The position numbers were made by a program, and so were the translations under genes. This document shows, in pieces, positions 1 through 10,560 of a stretch of DNA of 64,000 nucleotides. The stretch lies in contig JAUMIR010000001.1 of NCBI GenBank assembly GCA_030847615.1, forward strand, positions 65,299,501-65,363,500, in the 5' to 3' direction. The notes beneath the pieces are model-generated. The model saw only the letters and a program-made list of their open reading frames with translations, did no database searches and had not been told where the DNA came from. Every line of letters starts with the position of its first letter. Position 1 is the first letter of the stretch. This DNA is from Gambelia wislizenii (lineage: Eukaryota; Chordata; Lepidosauria; Squamata; Crotaphytidae).

Positions 1-393
1 TTATAAAATGGCCAAACAACTGCAGAGTCAAAATGGCTGACTCCATAAACTGCCTAGTCATGCCACAGCTACAGAAGGAGGGTTCTTATTGGTGTGTAAG
101 ATCATGTGATTGAGTAAGCCAATGCCCTGTAACTGTGTATATAAGAAAGCTTAGAACAGAGCTCACTTCTCTTCTTCTTGTGAATGCTGATGCCTTGTGA
201 AGCAGTTTGTCCTTCAATTGTAAATATTTGTACATATTGCAACTGTTTGACTTTGAAGATAACAGTGCCTCCTGCTTATGTGGATGTCAAACACTCTGTG
301 TGTGAGTATTCTTGGGAACGGGTTGCTACTAAGTCTGCTGAGATAGTTTTTTTGGCTTCTGCCTAGGATTGAGTGTCCTATCATCCCCTGACA
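1..393 (+). mobile_element. Solo LTR, 5' end cut by window edge
   Basis: It is clearly homologous to the LTRs at 30213-30678 and 51922-52346. All share the stretch beginning at 'aaaatggccaaacaa', a TATA box (tatataagaaagc, near 138-150), the segment 'tggatgtcaaacactctgtg' and the 3' terminus cctatcatcccctgaca. The terminal CA is at 392-393. No internal retroviral or gag-pol sequence follows, so it is a solo LTR or a lone 3' LTR. The element class (endogenous retrovirus or Gypsy-like) cannot be decided from the LTR alone. Confidence 0.8.
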
Positions 394-964
394 TTTCTAA
401 ATAAAGATGTTTGTTAAATCACAGCATTAGAACAATTGTACACTTTTTAAATATAACAACAGAAGTTGAGTAATGGTGCTTTACATTAAATTTTGCTATA
501 GCTCTTACTGCATGAATTGGCTTCTTAAAGAACACTGTGGCTTTAATTAAATTTTAAAATATACACATATGCAATCAAAACATCATTACAGTAAAATTAA
601 AATGCTGGTGGGAGGAAGAAAAGTGCTAGAGAAAAAAAAAGGTAATGGATCTGTACACAATAGCATCAGGATACTCTATAATTTTCAAGCCAATGTCATT
701 AAATCCACAATTTTCTTGTGACCATTAACATCCATTAAATATGCCCCAACATGACCCAAATATATATTTTATGAGTTAGAGACAGCTGAGCATGTCTATT
801 GCTCCTCAAGGAACTATTTAGCATTTTCCAAGATCACTAGATCAGATTCACAATAGAAAGGAGCTGTGTGTTCAAGGATGCAAATTTCTACTTGTCACAT
901 GGGACTACATTTTCACTTGAAATGGGAATGCGAGAGGTGAGTAATGGCAGGACCTTTAGACCAT

Positions 965-1290
965 TAGCAGAGAGGTACAATTAAATGATCTTTATTGAGA
1001 AAATAACAATAAAATTCTCACACACATTCAGGCTTCAAGCACTCACACGAGGCTAACAATAAGTAGGAAGTATCTGGATAGAGGAATAGAGTGGAGGGAG
1101 TTTGTTGGGTGATACTGTACCAATCAGAGGAGTTGTGATCATGGAGAAAATGAGCTGAGTGGGGGTTCCGAAAGCAGGAACAGTGACATAGCTGATGTGG
1201 AGTCTAAAAGCAGGGGTAACTGTGCACACTTGGGTGTAGTTTGGGGGAGGTTTTTATACCTAATATTTCCCTTTGTCTCCATGATACAAA
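965..1290 (-). mobile_element. LTR-like repeat, antisense
   Basis: Read on the minus strand, it has a TATA box (complement of tttttataccta, about 1250-1262). About 270 bases further on it has an AATAAA signal (complement of ctttattg, about 990-997), the order expected in an LTR. It resembles 49950-50400: both share the rows around 'ggctaacaa', 'ggatagaggaatag' and the minus-strand TATA. Exact ends and a target duplication were not found; the similarity may run on to about 1400. Confidence 0.5.
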
Positions 1291-1892
1291 AACAGATGTG
1301 CAGTAGGTTATAAATTGCATATGTGACTTGACTAACTCCATTCTTATCAGGGATATTGACTAATAAATGATGTTTAGTTTCCAGTGGTTCAAAACCGCTG
1401 TCAGTTCTGGGGGTCTATGGAACTAAAAATCAATAATTTTAAACATTAAGTATAGAAAACCTTGTCATAAATGGGTTCTTCTTTTGCTTTAATTGATAAA
1501 AATTATCTTTTAATAAAAACAGGATATTGGATAGGGTGGATTTCTTGTTTTAGTTGAGGTTCCTTGGACACATGTTGCTTATTCATTCAGAGTATATCTA
1601 ATTGCAGAATACTGTATAAAATATAGAGAAGGAATTTCTTCCTTCCCAGCCTGGTTGATTATTTTGGCAGGGTTTTTTGTCCCTCTCCTATAAGATACAG
1701 GCTTGCTGCAGTTGTTAGTGAATTACATAAAATACATTCCTGTCTTCTAGAAATGTCTTTAGCATGGTTGGTTTTGCTGATGTTTGGATAATATGTTAGT
1801 ATGTCAGATTCTGATGAAATATTCTGATATCCTGAGATGAGATTGACTGTTCTTGACAATAAAATCACAAAAACTCAGAGACAGTCATAGAG

Positions 1893-2050
1893 AAGGGGCC
1901 CGTCTACATGAAACCCCCCCCCAAAAAAAACATAGTGCCCCACAGAAAAAGCAAGTTGCAACAGTTGCGACTTGTCTTAATGGTATAGCAACCCCCATAA
2001 GCTTCTCTTCCCAGATGACAGCTTTAGACAACAGGCTAAAAAGACTATGA
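1893..2050. mobile_element. Fragment of a GGGCCCGTCTACA-type MITE
   Basis: The segment starts with gggcccgtctacatgaaa and contains 'gcgacttgtcttaatgg'. A related segment lies at 58192-58320 ('gcaatttgtcttaatggggt'). Both look like ends of the same nonautonomous DNA transposon group, but this copy is short and its right end is not clear. Confidence 0.35.
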
Positions 2051-2505
2051 ATATTTTTGAAGACAAATATATGATGCACACTAAAATCTTATATGACTAT
2101 ATAGGTAGTGTATTCAGAGAGAACCATAAGAACTGGGTCTAGGAAGGAGTGTAAGACTGAGCTTGTAGGAACATCTCTCACACATTTCATGGAACAAAAA
2201 AATAAGTAAGAGAGCTTCACTTCCATAAGAACTTGCTGAACGTCAACTTACAATCCTGTTTTTTCCCTACAATTGCTGCACCCAAAATGGATTTACAATA
2301 GGTACACTTTAGAAAGTTTATTACAAAAATAGAAGAGGCCATTGAGGAGATGATGATGATGATATGCCCTTCAGAGGTTTTTGACTTCAATGTTCAATAG
2401 GTCAACCTAGCATGGCCAATAGTCAAGAATATGGTGAGCTGTAACTCAAAACACTTGGAGACCAGCAGTTCAAGAAGACTGCTTCCAATAATTCATTACA
2501 TTGTA

Positions 2506-3027
2506 TAGTTGTCCCTTAACATTCACAGGGGTTAGGTTCCACAGACCCCCGTGAATGTGAAAATTCCGCAAATAATGACAGCCCTCCCTCTCCCTCCCGA
2601 AGCGACCAGGGGGCCTCTGGAGGCATAGTAGCTTCCCCTGCCTCTCCAGGTGACCATGGGGCCTCCGGAGGATCTCCATAGGCCCTGTAGTCGCTTTCCA
2701 CACCTCCCCTTTCCTCCCCAGGTGACCATGGGGCCTCCGGAGGCCCCGTATTTGCTTCCTCCAGACTCCCCCCTCTCCAGGTGGCCACGGGGCCTCCGGA
2801 GGCCCCATAGTCGCTTCCCCCCACCTTGCACCTCCCTCTCCAGGTGACCATGGAGCCTCCGGAGGCCCTCCAGAGGCCCTGTAGTCGCTTCCCCCCGCCT
2901 CCCCCCTTCCTCCTGAAAATGGTGACGGGGCCTCAGAGGCGACGGGGCCACTTTCCTTGGCCTCCCCTCACGGCAAACTGCGAATATGCGGAACCGTGAG
3001 TGTGGAGGCCATGTTGAGGGAGGACTG
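2506..3027 (+). mobile_element. pogo/Tigger-like MITE with internal palindromic repeats
   Basis: The left end is tagttgtccctt preceded by TA, and the right end is gggaggactg followed by TA. Next to the left end is a self-complementary block (attcacaggggttagg...cccccgtgaatgtgaa) shared with the other copies of this family. The middle (about 2580-2940) is made of roughly 45- to 60-base units around 'aggtgaccatggggcctccggaggcc', several of which are self-complementary (cctccggagg). The several 111-139 codon frames over it on both strands come from the repeats and are not genes. The superfamily is inferred from the TA target and the terminus type. Confidence 0.65.
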
Positions 3028-3393
3028 TAATGACAACATTAATTTTTAAAAAACAATTACAACATTGTACTTGAGCCCTAGTATCAATTTACATTTTTGC
3101 ACTTAAGCTCACAGCACTAAACACTGTGAAGCAGACCCATATGGCAGATAACACTTGAGTGTTGGTAAAACATACTATAGTCACTATGTATAAGATGCTT
3201 GCTTCACCTTTTCACAATGTAATCTGTTAGGTCTGCCAACATCAGAACACATACTGCAAACCATTTCAGGCTGAACTCCTATACACACTTCCCTGGGAAT
3301 TTCACTGCTGTTAAAGGGGCTTATTTCTCAGTAAACATGTAGAGGATCACACTGTGAGAGCATTAATGGAGTTTAATATGCTGTCTGTATTTT

Positions 3394-3394
3394 A

Positions 3395-3427
<33 letters not shown>

Positions 3428-3436
3428 CACACACAC
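3394..3436. repeat. Microsatellite (CT)n then (AC)n
   Basis: A direct run of CT dinucleotides followed by AC dinucleotides. Confidence 0.95.
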
Positions 3437-4734
3437 GAGAGTTAGTTTCATAATTTTATAGTATTATATAATATTTTACTTTCTCTCTATGGGTGTGCGT
3501 GTGTATCTATATCTATATCATCCTGTTTCCTCAAGCCATCCTGGAAGGGCTATTGAAGGGCTGTAAATAATTAAAGTGCCCAACCAGCCAAAGCTAGTTG
3601 CAAATCAACATTAGTGCAGATCTTTTTGTTTGTTTGCTTGTTTAGATAAATCTTTTAGGAAGATTCTCATTACGTTTGAAAACTGTATAGAACTTTGATT
3701 TGAATCTATTTAGTAGTACATCCACGGGCACAGTATGCTCCTTGCTATCAAACGTTTTTCACTCAGCCAATGTAGTGCAAATCTGCCATGAGGTTTGAAA
3801 AGGTCATTGCAACTCAGTACTATTTTCCCTTTCTACAAAATTAATTTCTCTGCAAATCTGTTAAAATAATGAAGCTTAGCCTGCCAGTGAACTGTAGGGG
3901 CAGCAGAAGGACTGTGGTGACACTGGCCTGACCCCAGATGAACAGTGTCCAGGGTATAAAGTTATGTGACTGTTATCAGGCTGCTGACTCCCAGCCCTCT
4001 GCTTCACCATGTGCTAGAGCTTTTGCAAACTCAGCACTGTACATTTGTAAAGGGAACAACTGTGCTCAATGAATCAGCGTGACACGTGGAAAATGCCACG
4101 CATTATTAACAGATCACACCTAAATCTCTAAGATGACTGCAGTGCTTTTGTAACTGAACAGAAACTGGATTTTACTAGCACAAGAGAGTTGGGCTTCATA
4201 TAGGAATGCTAGTCTTACACCAATGATGCAGCTATAAAAGAGTGACTGTGGAAAGGGATGACAGGAGGAGGGTTGGCCCTGCATACATTAGGTCCACTGT
4301 TCCAGGTCTGGGGTACTTCCTTATGTCAGAACAGCACTTTGTATGAAAATTGTCAGTAAGGACTAATAGTATGTGAATATACTTAGTAAACTACTTCACA
4401 GCACAACATTCCTGATCTATGATTAGGAAAACTGGAAGAGAGGACTGTGACTAGCTCAGCAGAAAGTAGGGGGCACAGTATCAAGTATATAAGTAGCAAT
4501 AAATACATGGCTAAAATTTTTCTTCTACTCCTGTGGGTCCATGAATACAAATAGGAAAGAGGAAACTGGCAGTAGCGAGAGAACAATGGTGAAAGCACAT
4601 ACGCACAAATCAATACCTAATCGTCATACATCCTGAATAGATTTTCTATAAAGGGAGCTAAGTTTCTTTGACATTGGAATGGCAATACATTAATCAATGT
4701 CAACATTTCAACAGTAAGCTGCTGCTGCTGTTAT

Positions 4735-4777
4735 TCTTATTCTGCCTTTCTCCCAATATAGGGACTCAAGGAGGCTA
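4735..4777 (-). mobile_element. L2-type LINE 3' tail fragment
   Basis: 'ttattctgcctttctcccaatatagggactcaa' is the reverse of the common L2 3' end that reads 'ttgagtccc...gagaaaggcag...aata'. Only the tail is present, directly next to the MITE at 4781. Confidence 0.55.
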
Positions 4778-4992
4778 ACTGGGGCCCAGTTACACGACAG
4801 TTTTTATCATGGGGGGAAAGCAAGATTTCCTCATCTCGAGTTCGTCCCTTATTGTTTACACGATTTGTCCCTGGATGAACAATATCCCGAGATTGTTGTT
4901 TACACGACAACCTTTTCCGTGACAAAAGCAATATCCCAAGACATAGTATCCCGTGTTTTTTGTTTGTTTGTTTACACGGGAAAAGTTTCTGG

Positions 4993-4995
<3 letters not shown>

Positions 4996-5034
<39 letters not shown>

Positions 5035-5043
5035 TATATATAT
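4996..5043. repeat. (TA)n microsatellite
   Basis: An almost pure TA run inside the MITE at 4781-5853, with one internal 'cacat' break. Confidence 0.95.
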
Positions 5044-5152
5044 CTGTCAGTCAGGAATGTGATTACTTGTTTTTTCACAACATTGGTGACGTATTTCCTG
5101 TGGCGTTTCCCACCATGAGTGATGCTATTGGCTGCCACAAATGTTTGCAGAG

Positions 5153-5425
5153 GATGGGGGGGAGGGAATGAATGAGGCGATCGGGAGCCCAGAGGTTGGC
5201 AGTGTGAAAGGCCCTTTAAAAAATAAACCCTCTGTGCAGGGGATGGGGGGGGAAGGGAATGAATGAGGCGATCAGGAGCACAGAGGTTGGCAGTGTGAAA
5301 GGCCCTTTAAAAAATAAACCCTCCGTGCAGGGGATGGCAGGGGGGAATGAATGAGGCGATCAGGAGACCAGAGGTTTGCAGTGTGAAAGTCCCTTTAAAA
5401 AATAAACCCTTGGTGCAGGGGAGGA
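5153..5425. repeat. Three-copy tandem repeat, about 90 bp
   Basis: 'aatgaatgaggcgatc' starts at 5167, 5258 and 5346 (spacings 91 and 88). Each unit continues with 'cagaggttggcagtgtgaaa' and 'ccctttaaaaaataaaccct'. The third unit has diverged most. The array lies inside the MITE at 4781-5853. Confidence 0.9.
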
Positions 5426-6139
5426 ACAGGTTAGAGCTGAGGGGTTTGCAGTGTAAAAATCCATTAAACAGGGTGACTTATGGCACAGACACACACAAAC
5501 CTTCGTACAGCCAGAAAGGATGCCTTTGCTTTCAGCTGGTGAGGCTGAATCTATCGAACGGGTGGCTGAGCCCTCCTTCTCTGAAATCTGAGCCCACCCC
5601 TGCCCACCTCAATTTCCGGCCATCAGCTATTCCCGAGATATTTTGTCCTGACCTGTTCACATATCCGACTTTCTGCAACCTCCTGAGACTTTTTTAAAAA
5701 CACGGGACAAACTGAGGGACAGAAAGCCATGCTCCTTGGAGGATATATGGCGGCTCCCCTTCTGAAAAGCTTGAGATTGTCACGATGAACGTGTGAACAA
5801 CCAGGGTTCATCACGAGTTCATCTCATGACATTTTTGTTGTGTAAACGGCCCCTATGAGTTTAAAACAATACTTGTGAATTTGTTATCATATTCAGCTAC
5901 ATCTCGGCACTTTAATGAATGCATGTAGGGTGGATTGAGGTGACAGGTGTAAAATTGATCTTATTTCTGGGACAGGGGGAGGTCAAAACATGCCAGTGTG
6001 GGTTCTGTTTGATCACAGAACTCTCCTGGAGCTTTCTTTAAAACACAGGATTTATTTCACGAATATCAAGGAATACAGTTATCAATATTAAGGAAAAAGA
6101 AATACTGTAAATGGACAAACCAGTTCAACAACATTAAGA

Positions 6140-6595
6140 ATATATGACTGAATATATTGGAAGACTATGTCTCCCTATTCAAGTCTTCTCAAATTTTGAG
6201 ATCTTCAAGGGAGGGCTTTCTTTCCATCTCACCAATGTTATAGACAAGTTTAGTGACGATATGGGAGAAAGACTTCTTAGTGGCTGTTCCCAGGCTGTGG
6301 AACCCCACAGGAGGTTCAGTTTGTACCCTCTGTGATGTCTTCTGTGGCAGGCAAAAGCCTTTTTATTTAGGCAGGCCTTTAGCTCTCAATTCATGTGGCT
6401 GAAAGGTATTTTAATGTGATGTGCTTTTACCTTTTTTATTATGTTTTAAATTATTTTAACTTTGCCCTTTTAATAGAATTGGTTTTTTTAACTTTTCTAT
6501 TATAAGATTTTAGCTGCACATGGTTTTAATTTGTTGTATGCTACCCTGGGTCTTGTGTCAGGAAAAAGGTAGAATGTAAAATAACTAAATAATCT
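6140..6595 (+). mobile_element. L2-type LINE 3' end
   Basis: The end of a reverse-transcriptase-like frame is degenerate ('gttcccaggctgtggaac' and 'ccttttta...ggcaggc' correspond to the usual L2 C-terminal region). It is followed by an AT-rich 3' part and a terminal 'gtatgctaccctgggtc...aggtagaatgtaaaataa' that has the layout of an L2 tail. Confidence 0.5.
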
Positions 6596-6789
6596 AGAGT
6601 AGAATAAACCCTGCGTTTCCCATGTTTTCAAACATTTAATTATATTCCCTTCCTCTATCCTCTGTTTGCCCACCCTAACTGATCTAACTTCTTCACTCAC
6701 CACCATTCCTTCCTGTTTTCCTGAGAACCAGTCACACTCACTCCCATTCCACCCTCTCCCACTTGGTCATTCATATATAGATGTCACTG

Positions 6790-7012
6790 CACAGTGTGAT
6801 GTAGTGGTTTCAGTGTTGGACTAAGACTCTGAGGGACCAGGGTTTGAATCCTTGTTCAACCATAAAAACCCACTGGGTGACCTTGGGCAAGTTACACTCT
6901 CAGCCTTGGAGGAAGGCAATGGCAAATCTCCTCTGAATAAATCTTGGCAAGAAAACCCTAGGATAGGGTTGCCATAAGTCAGAGTCAATTTGAAGGCACA
7001 TAACAACAAGAA
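6790..7012 (+). mobile_element. tRNA-derived SINE
   Basis: The head has pol III A-box-like (tgatgtagtgg) and B-box-like (gggtttgaatcc) motifs. The body reads 'cactgggtgaccttgggcaag', 'gcaatggcaaat' and 'cttggcaagaaaaccc', and it ends with 'ttgaaggcacataacaaca'. The same SINE recurs at 9607, 12655, 14893, 18548 and 44476. It is a retroposon, not a tRNA gene. Confidence 0.85.
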
Positions 7013-7620
7013 CACAGGCTTCAATCCCTGCAGGGAGTCATATGGGCAGGTGTACAAACCACATGTATGGTTGTAATTGAGCCTGCAGCCCTTCTCATTC
7101 ATTGTATATGGATATAATATCTGAAAAGGGCTTATTGGGAGCAGCGATTTTTACTGCAGTTATTCTAGCAAGCATTGCCAATAGGTTAACAATAATGAGT
7201 GAGAACAGAATTGTAGTATTGCCTAGCTGGTACAAACACCACAGTTGTCCATCATAAAAGGACAATAAGATCAGACTTCACTACTGTAATCCTATGCTAT
7301 GTTAAATGTGTTTAATGAATACATTTGTTAAAGCATATATAACTGGTTGAAGTACTGAATGTTGAGTATGTGAAAAACAAGTCTGTTCAAATACAGCCGT
7401 TATGACATCTTCTGTCAAATTCATTCCATAAATAGGAAGTGCATAGTAATATATCTCATTTTCTTTGTTCAGTGGGGTTTGCTCTAGCAAGTGGCTGTCC
7501 ACAGGGAAAACAGAGGTGTGTATTTCATAAACAAGTGTGAGTAACTCAGTTTAAAAGAAATTGGTAATCAGACCCCTACTGAGAATAGCAGCCCCCCCCC
7601 CACAAGAGAATCCTGTACAC

Positions 7621-8377
7621 CAGTGGTTCCCAAACTTATTTGGTCTATCACCCCCTTTCCAGAAAAAATATTACTCAGTGCCCCCTGGAAATTAATTTTT
7701 AAAATAATTTTAATAGCAACTTCCATGATTAAGAAACAGCCAAATATGACACTGGAGCTGCGATCTGTACTGGAACAGAATCAGCAGAGGGACAGCGTCA
7801 TACAAAACGCCCCCCCTGCCGCGCAGCAGCGTCGCAAGAGGGACAACCCTTCTTGCGGTGTATTTCTCCATCGGAAAAAGTCCTCAGAGTTATATTACAC
7901 TGTAATTTCCCCATAATAATTACGTGAAATCTCCTGATTCATAGCGTGCTCCAAAATCTGCTGGTAGTACTGCCAGTAGCCAGTACTGCTGCTGTAGTTC
8001 CAGGCTTTGGCCTTGTAATCGACCAATCGCACGAGTGGCAGTTGCCCGCAGCAATGCTCGTAGTGCTCACGTGTTTTGAAACGGCAATTCAGTGGCACCA
8101 CATGAACAGTAGCAGTGCGCGATTCCACATACCTCAATGCAAGTGAGGAATTATGCGGGAACCGAGCCAACGTCCAGTACGTTGTTCAAAGAAAAATTAA
8201 GCGTTATGAGCGGAATACATAAATCAATTTTTCTAAATCTTCTCTTCTTTCTTTTATGCTTTCACCATCCCCTTACAGTTATTCATCGCCCCCCAAATGC
8301 ACCTGTGGCCATCACCGCCCCCCTGGATCGCTGCAGCACCCACCAGGGGGTGGTAGCGCCCACTTTGGGAATCACTG
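7621..8377. mobile_element. hAT-type nonautonomous DNA transposon
   Basis: The terminal inverted repeats are cagtggttcccaaact on the left and, in reverse, cagtgattcccaaagt on the right, each followed inward by a C-rich 'accccc' block. The flanks are an 8-base target duplication with one mismatch: ctgtacac (7613-7620) and ctgtatac (8378-8385). This is the hAT hallmark. Open frames of up to 132 codons inside show no recognisable transposase motif. The terminus is like those of widespread amniote hAT families, some of which are known to spread horizontally; that link is inference. Confidence 0.85.
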
Positions 8378-9142
8378 CTGTATACAATACATGCCTTTGG
8401 AGGCTCCTGCAATCCTCTGGAAGCATCACATATCAGTGGCAGCATAAGGGAACTAAGATACTTTGCAGGATGAGTCCAAAGTCCTATCTAGTCCAGTTTC
8501 TCACAGTAGTCAGTCACTGGTGCGGTGTGCAGTAATGGACTGGATGTGAGCTAACAGAATGAGACTCAATCCTGACAAGACAAAAGGTAATGATGATCGG
8601 TAGGCAAACTGAACTGGGTATAAGGAAAGAATGCAATACTTCTCTCTTCCTACAGTCCAGAAACTGGTATTCAGAGGCATGCCATAGGTGTGGGAATCAT
8701 GTAGCCCACCAGATGCTGTTGAACTACAACTCCCAATATTACTCACCAGTTTAATCCCCAGTCTCAGGAATATTAAGAGATTAAACTGTCCATCAGGGCA
8801 GACAAGAAGTAGAAATTTAGAGAGAGCCTCACCAGGTGTGATGAGTCACTGGAGGGGAGGGGATATTAAACAATATACTTTTTCCAAAGAGAGACATATT
8901 TAGCATGCAGAAAATGTCTGGCCAGCAAAAGCTTGTGCTTGTTTTAACAAAATGTAATGAGAGGCTTTTCTAATACAAAACATGATCTACTCTTGCCAGG
9001 CTACAGCATGAGCAAATGTATAGGATGTCGATGTAACAGCCGCTGCCAAAGCAATCAAGCCAAAGAAAAATGTGTACAGCCTCCCCTCCTCAACAGACAC
9101 AACCCTCACAAGAGACCAGCTAAGAATCAGAACTGAACCAAC

Positions 9143-9203
9143 CCCTCATCTTCATAAAGGTACTTGACAATTCCCCAGAAGATAACAAACAGCATTGGAA
9201 CAC
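9143..9203 (-). CDS. GLP1R: GLP1R exon 8 (transmembrane helix 4)
   Basis: This 61-base exon has an acceptor ending tttctccag at its right border and a gttggt donor at 9142 downward. It begins with two bases finishing the Gly codon started in the TM3 exon and ends two bases into the next Gly codon. In between it encodes [19 protein letters not shown], aligning without gaps to human GLP1R TM4 and the start of extracellular loop 2 ([19 protein letters not shown]). The class B invariant Trp of TM4 is present. The residue before it is Phe (TTC), where human has Pro, a two-base codon change. The preceding exon is 25.2 kb away. The donor is canonical but weak. The length matches the 61-base exon known at this point in class B receptor genes. 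Confidence 0.85.
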
Positions 9204-9606
9204 CTGGAGAAAGAGGAAACAAGATTTGCATAGAGAATGAGACACAAGAAAAAGAAAACAGGAAGGTAATGCAAGATTTTATACAATGTCAAACTTCTTT
9301 AGTTAAAATGCAAAAGATTTACAGTGTCCATTTATGCTCACAGTCTAGAGAATCTCAAGACTTATCTGATGGTTTAGAAATCAAACAAATATGCCATCCA
9401 ACCTTCCCTGAACAAACATTCACACTGCAAAATCATAAGCGAATTTTGCTATGTGAAATTTGATTTAGATTTGAATTTAATCCTACACGTATTCCCTAGA
9501 AAACAACAGAATATCCCACTGACAGTCTCATTTGAAGTGCCTTTAGCAGCTGAATAAGGGTCACGGATTGTTAGAAGCTTGTACTTGAAATGCAGACAAA
9601 CATGAG

Positions 9607-9793
9607 CCAGTGTGCTGGAGTGCTAGGCTACAACTCTAGAGACCAGGGTACAAATCCCTGCTTGGCCATGAAAACCCACTGGGTGACCTTAGGTGAATCA
9701 CACTCCCAGCACTCAGAAAACCCTGTGATACGTTTTCTGCCTTAGGGTCATTGCATATCAGAAATAACTTGAAGGCACACAACATAGACAACC
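9607..9793 (+). mobile_element. tRNA-derived SINE (degenerate)
   Basis: The order of blocks is the same as in the copy at 6790-7012: 'ctctagagaccagggtacaaatccc', 'aaaacccactgggtgacctta', and an end in 'aacttgaaggcacacaaca'. The middle has lost about 40 bases. Confidence 0.75.
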
Positions 9794-10329
9794 ATCCAAA
9801 GAAATGCACATTTCCATAATTTCTTAGATAACTCTAGGTGGTAAATCAAGTGCCTTGCAAAACACACACGCACACACACACCAGTTTATATTAAAAAGAT
9901 GGCCACACATTTCTGGTAGACCACAAAAATCCTTTTTTAATCACAGGCTTTAGATAATCTAGTCAAAATTCTACAAACATCACGTGGTTCTCCCATACTC
10001 TCAGGTATTGATTGTCTTATTGCTGACAGAATAGACTGGAAAAGGGTTGTACATGTACAGAAATAAAGCTATCTGGCATCACTAGGCAACAGGTTTCACC
10101 CATGGCATAGGATGTATAATATAGATTTTAAAACTACTGAAAGGACAGGAAAATTGGTAGACTGTTAACATATTGAAGGCTTTTCTGGTGGTCTACCACA
10201 AGATTCCATCCCTCCTGCTGACTTGCTGTCAGTCCCCCACTCCATTTACAACAAGTGTTATTTAGTTGCCACAGTTTTTGTATCCTCTGATACCATGGTT
10301 GTTTTGTTGTCCTCTACTTTAGAAACTGA

Positions 10330-10560
10330 TTGAACAGTTGATTATTGTATTTTGAACATATCATGAGAAGACATGACTCATTAGAAAATACAACAATACT
10401 TGGTAATGTGGAAGGCAGTTGTAAAAGAGGAAGACCACACTTTGGTTTCAAATCATGGGAGCTCTGTAAGTATATTCACTTAAATACACCTACAGAATCT
10501 CTGCAAAACTTTTGCTCAACAGGTAATAATTTAAAAGGCAGCCAAGCATAGAGGGACTTG
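10330..10560 (+). mobile_element. Bov-B/RTE-like LINE fragment
   Basis: The frame starting near 10345 reads EHIMRRHDSLENTTILGNVE then a basic GSCKRGRP. This corresponds to the RTE/Bov-B reverse-transcriptase C-terminal block usually read as HI.RR.DSLEK..MLGK.EG..RRGR. The frame then decays. Bov-B elements are common in squamates. It is a short dead remnant. Confidence 0.6.

Larger units (their letters stand above)
4781..5853. mobile_element. 1.07-kb MITE with imperfect terminal inverted repeats
   Basis: The left end ggggcccagttacacgacag pairs with the right end read in reverse, ggggccgtttacacaacaaa. Further inward both sides carry related 'cgagttcgtccc' or 'gaactcgtgatga' blocks. The interior holds several 'gtttacacg' motifs, a (TA)n run and a three-copy tandem repeat of about 90 bases. 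No transposase frame is visible. I could not settle the target duplication. The ends resemble other GTCTACAC/GTTTACAC elements in this window (31623, 32757, 51182, 58192, 61212), suggesting one superfamily, possibly Harbinger-like. Confidence 0.55.
1..9142 (-). other. GLP1R: GLP1R intron 8 (partial, continues left of window)
   Basis: This stretch is downstream of the TM4 exon in gene orientation. I looked for the next exon, which should begin with one base and then a Cys-Trp pair (extracellular loop 2) and continue into TM5, and saw no candidate, so it probably lies beyond position 1. The intron holds an LTR (1-393), an antisense LTR-like copy (about 965-1290), MITEs (2506-3027, 4781-5853, 7621-8377), an L2 end, a SINE and microsatellites. 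I see no recognisable feature at 394-960, 3030-3390, 3440-4730, 5860-6135, 7015-7610 or most of 8380-9142, apart from a short hAT-like scrap near 8690-8760. Confidence 0.7.

Noticed and set aside
6790..7012. tRNA gene
   Set aside because: Only the pol III boxes and a tRNA-like head are present, followed by the SINE body. No cloverleaf could be formed, and the same unit recurs at many sites.
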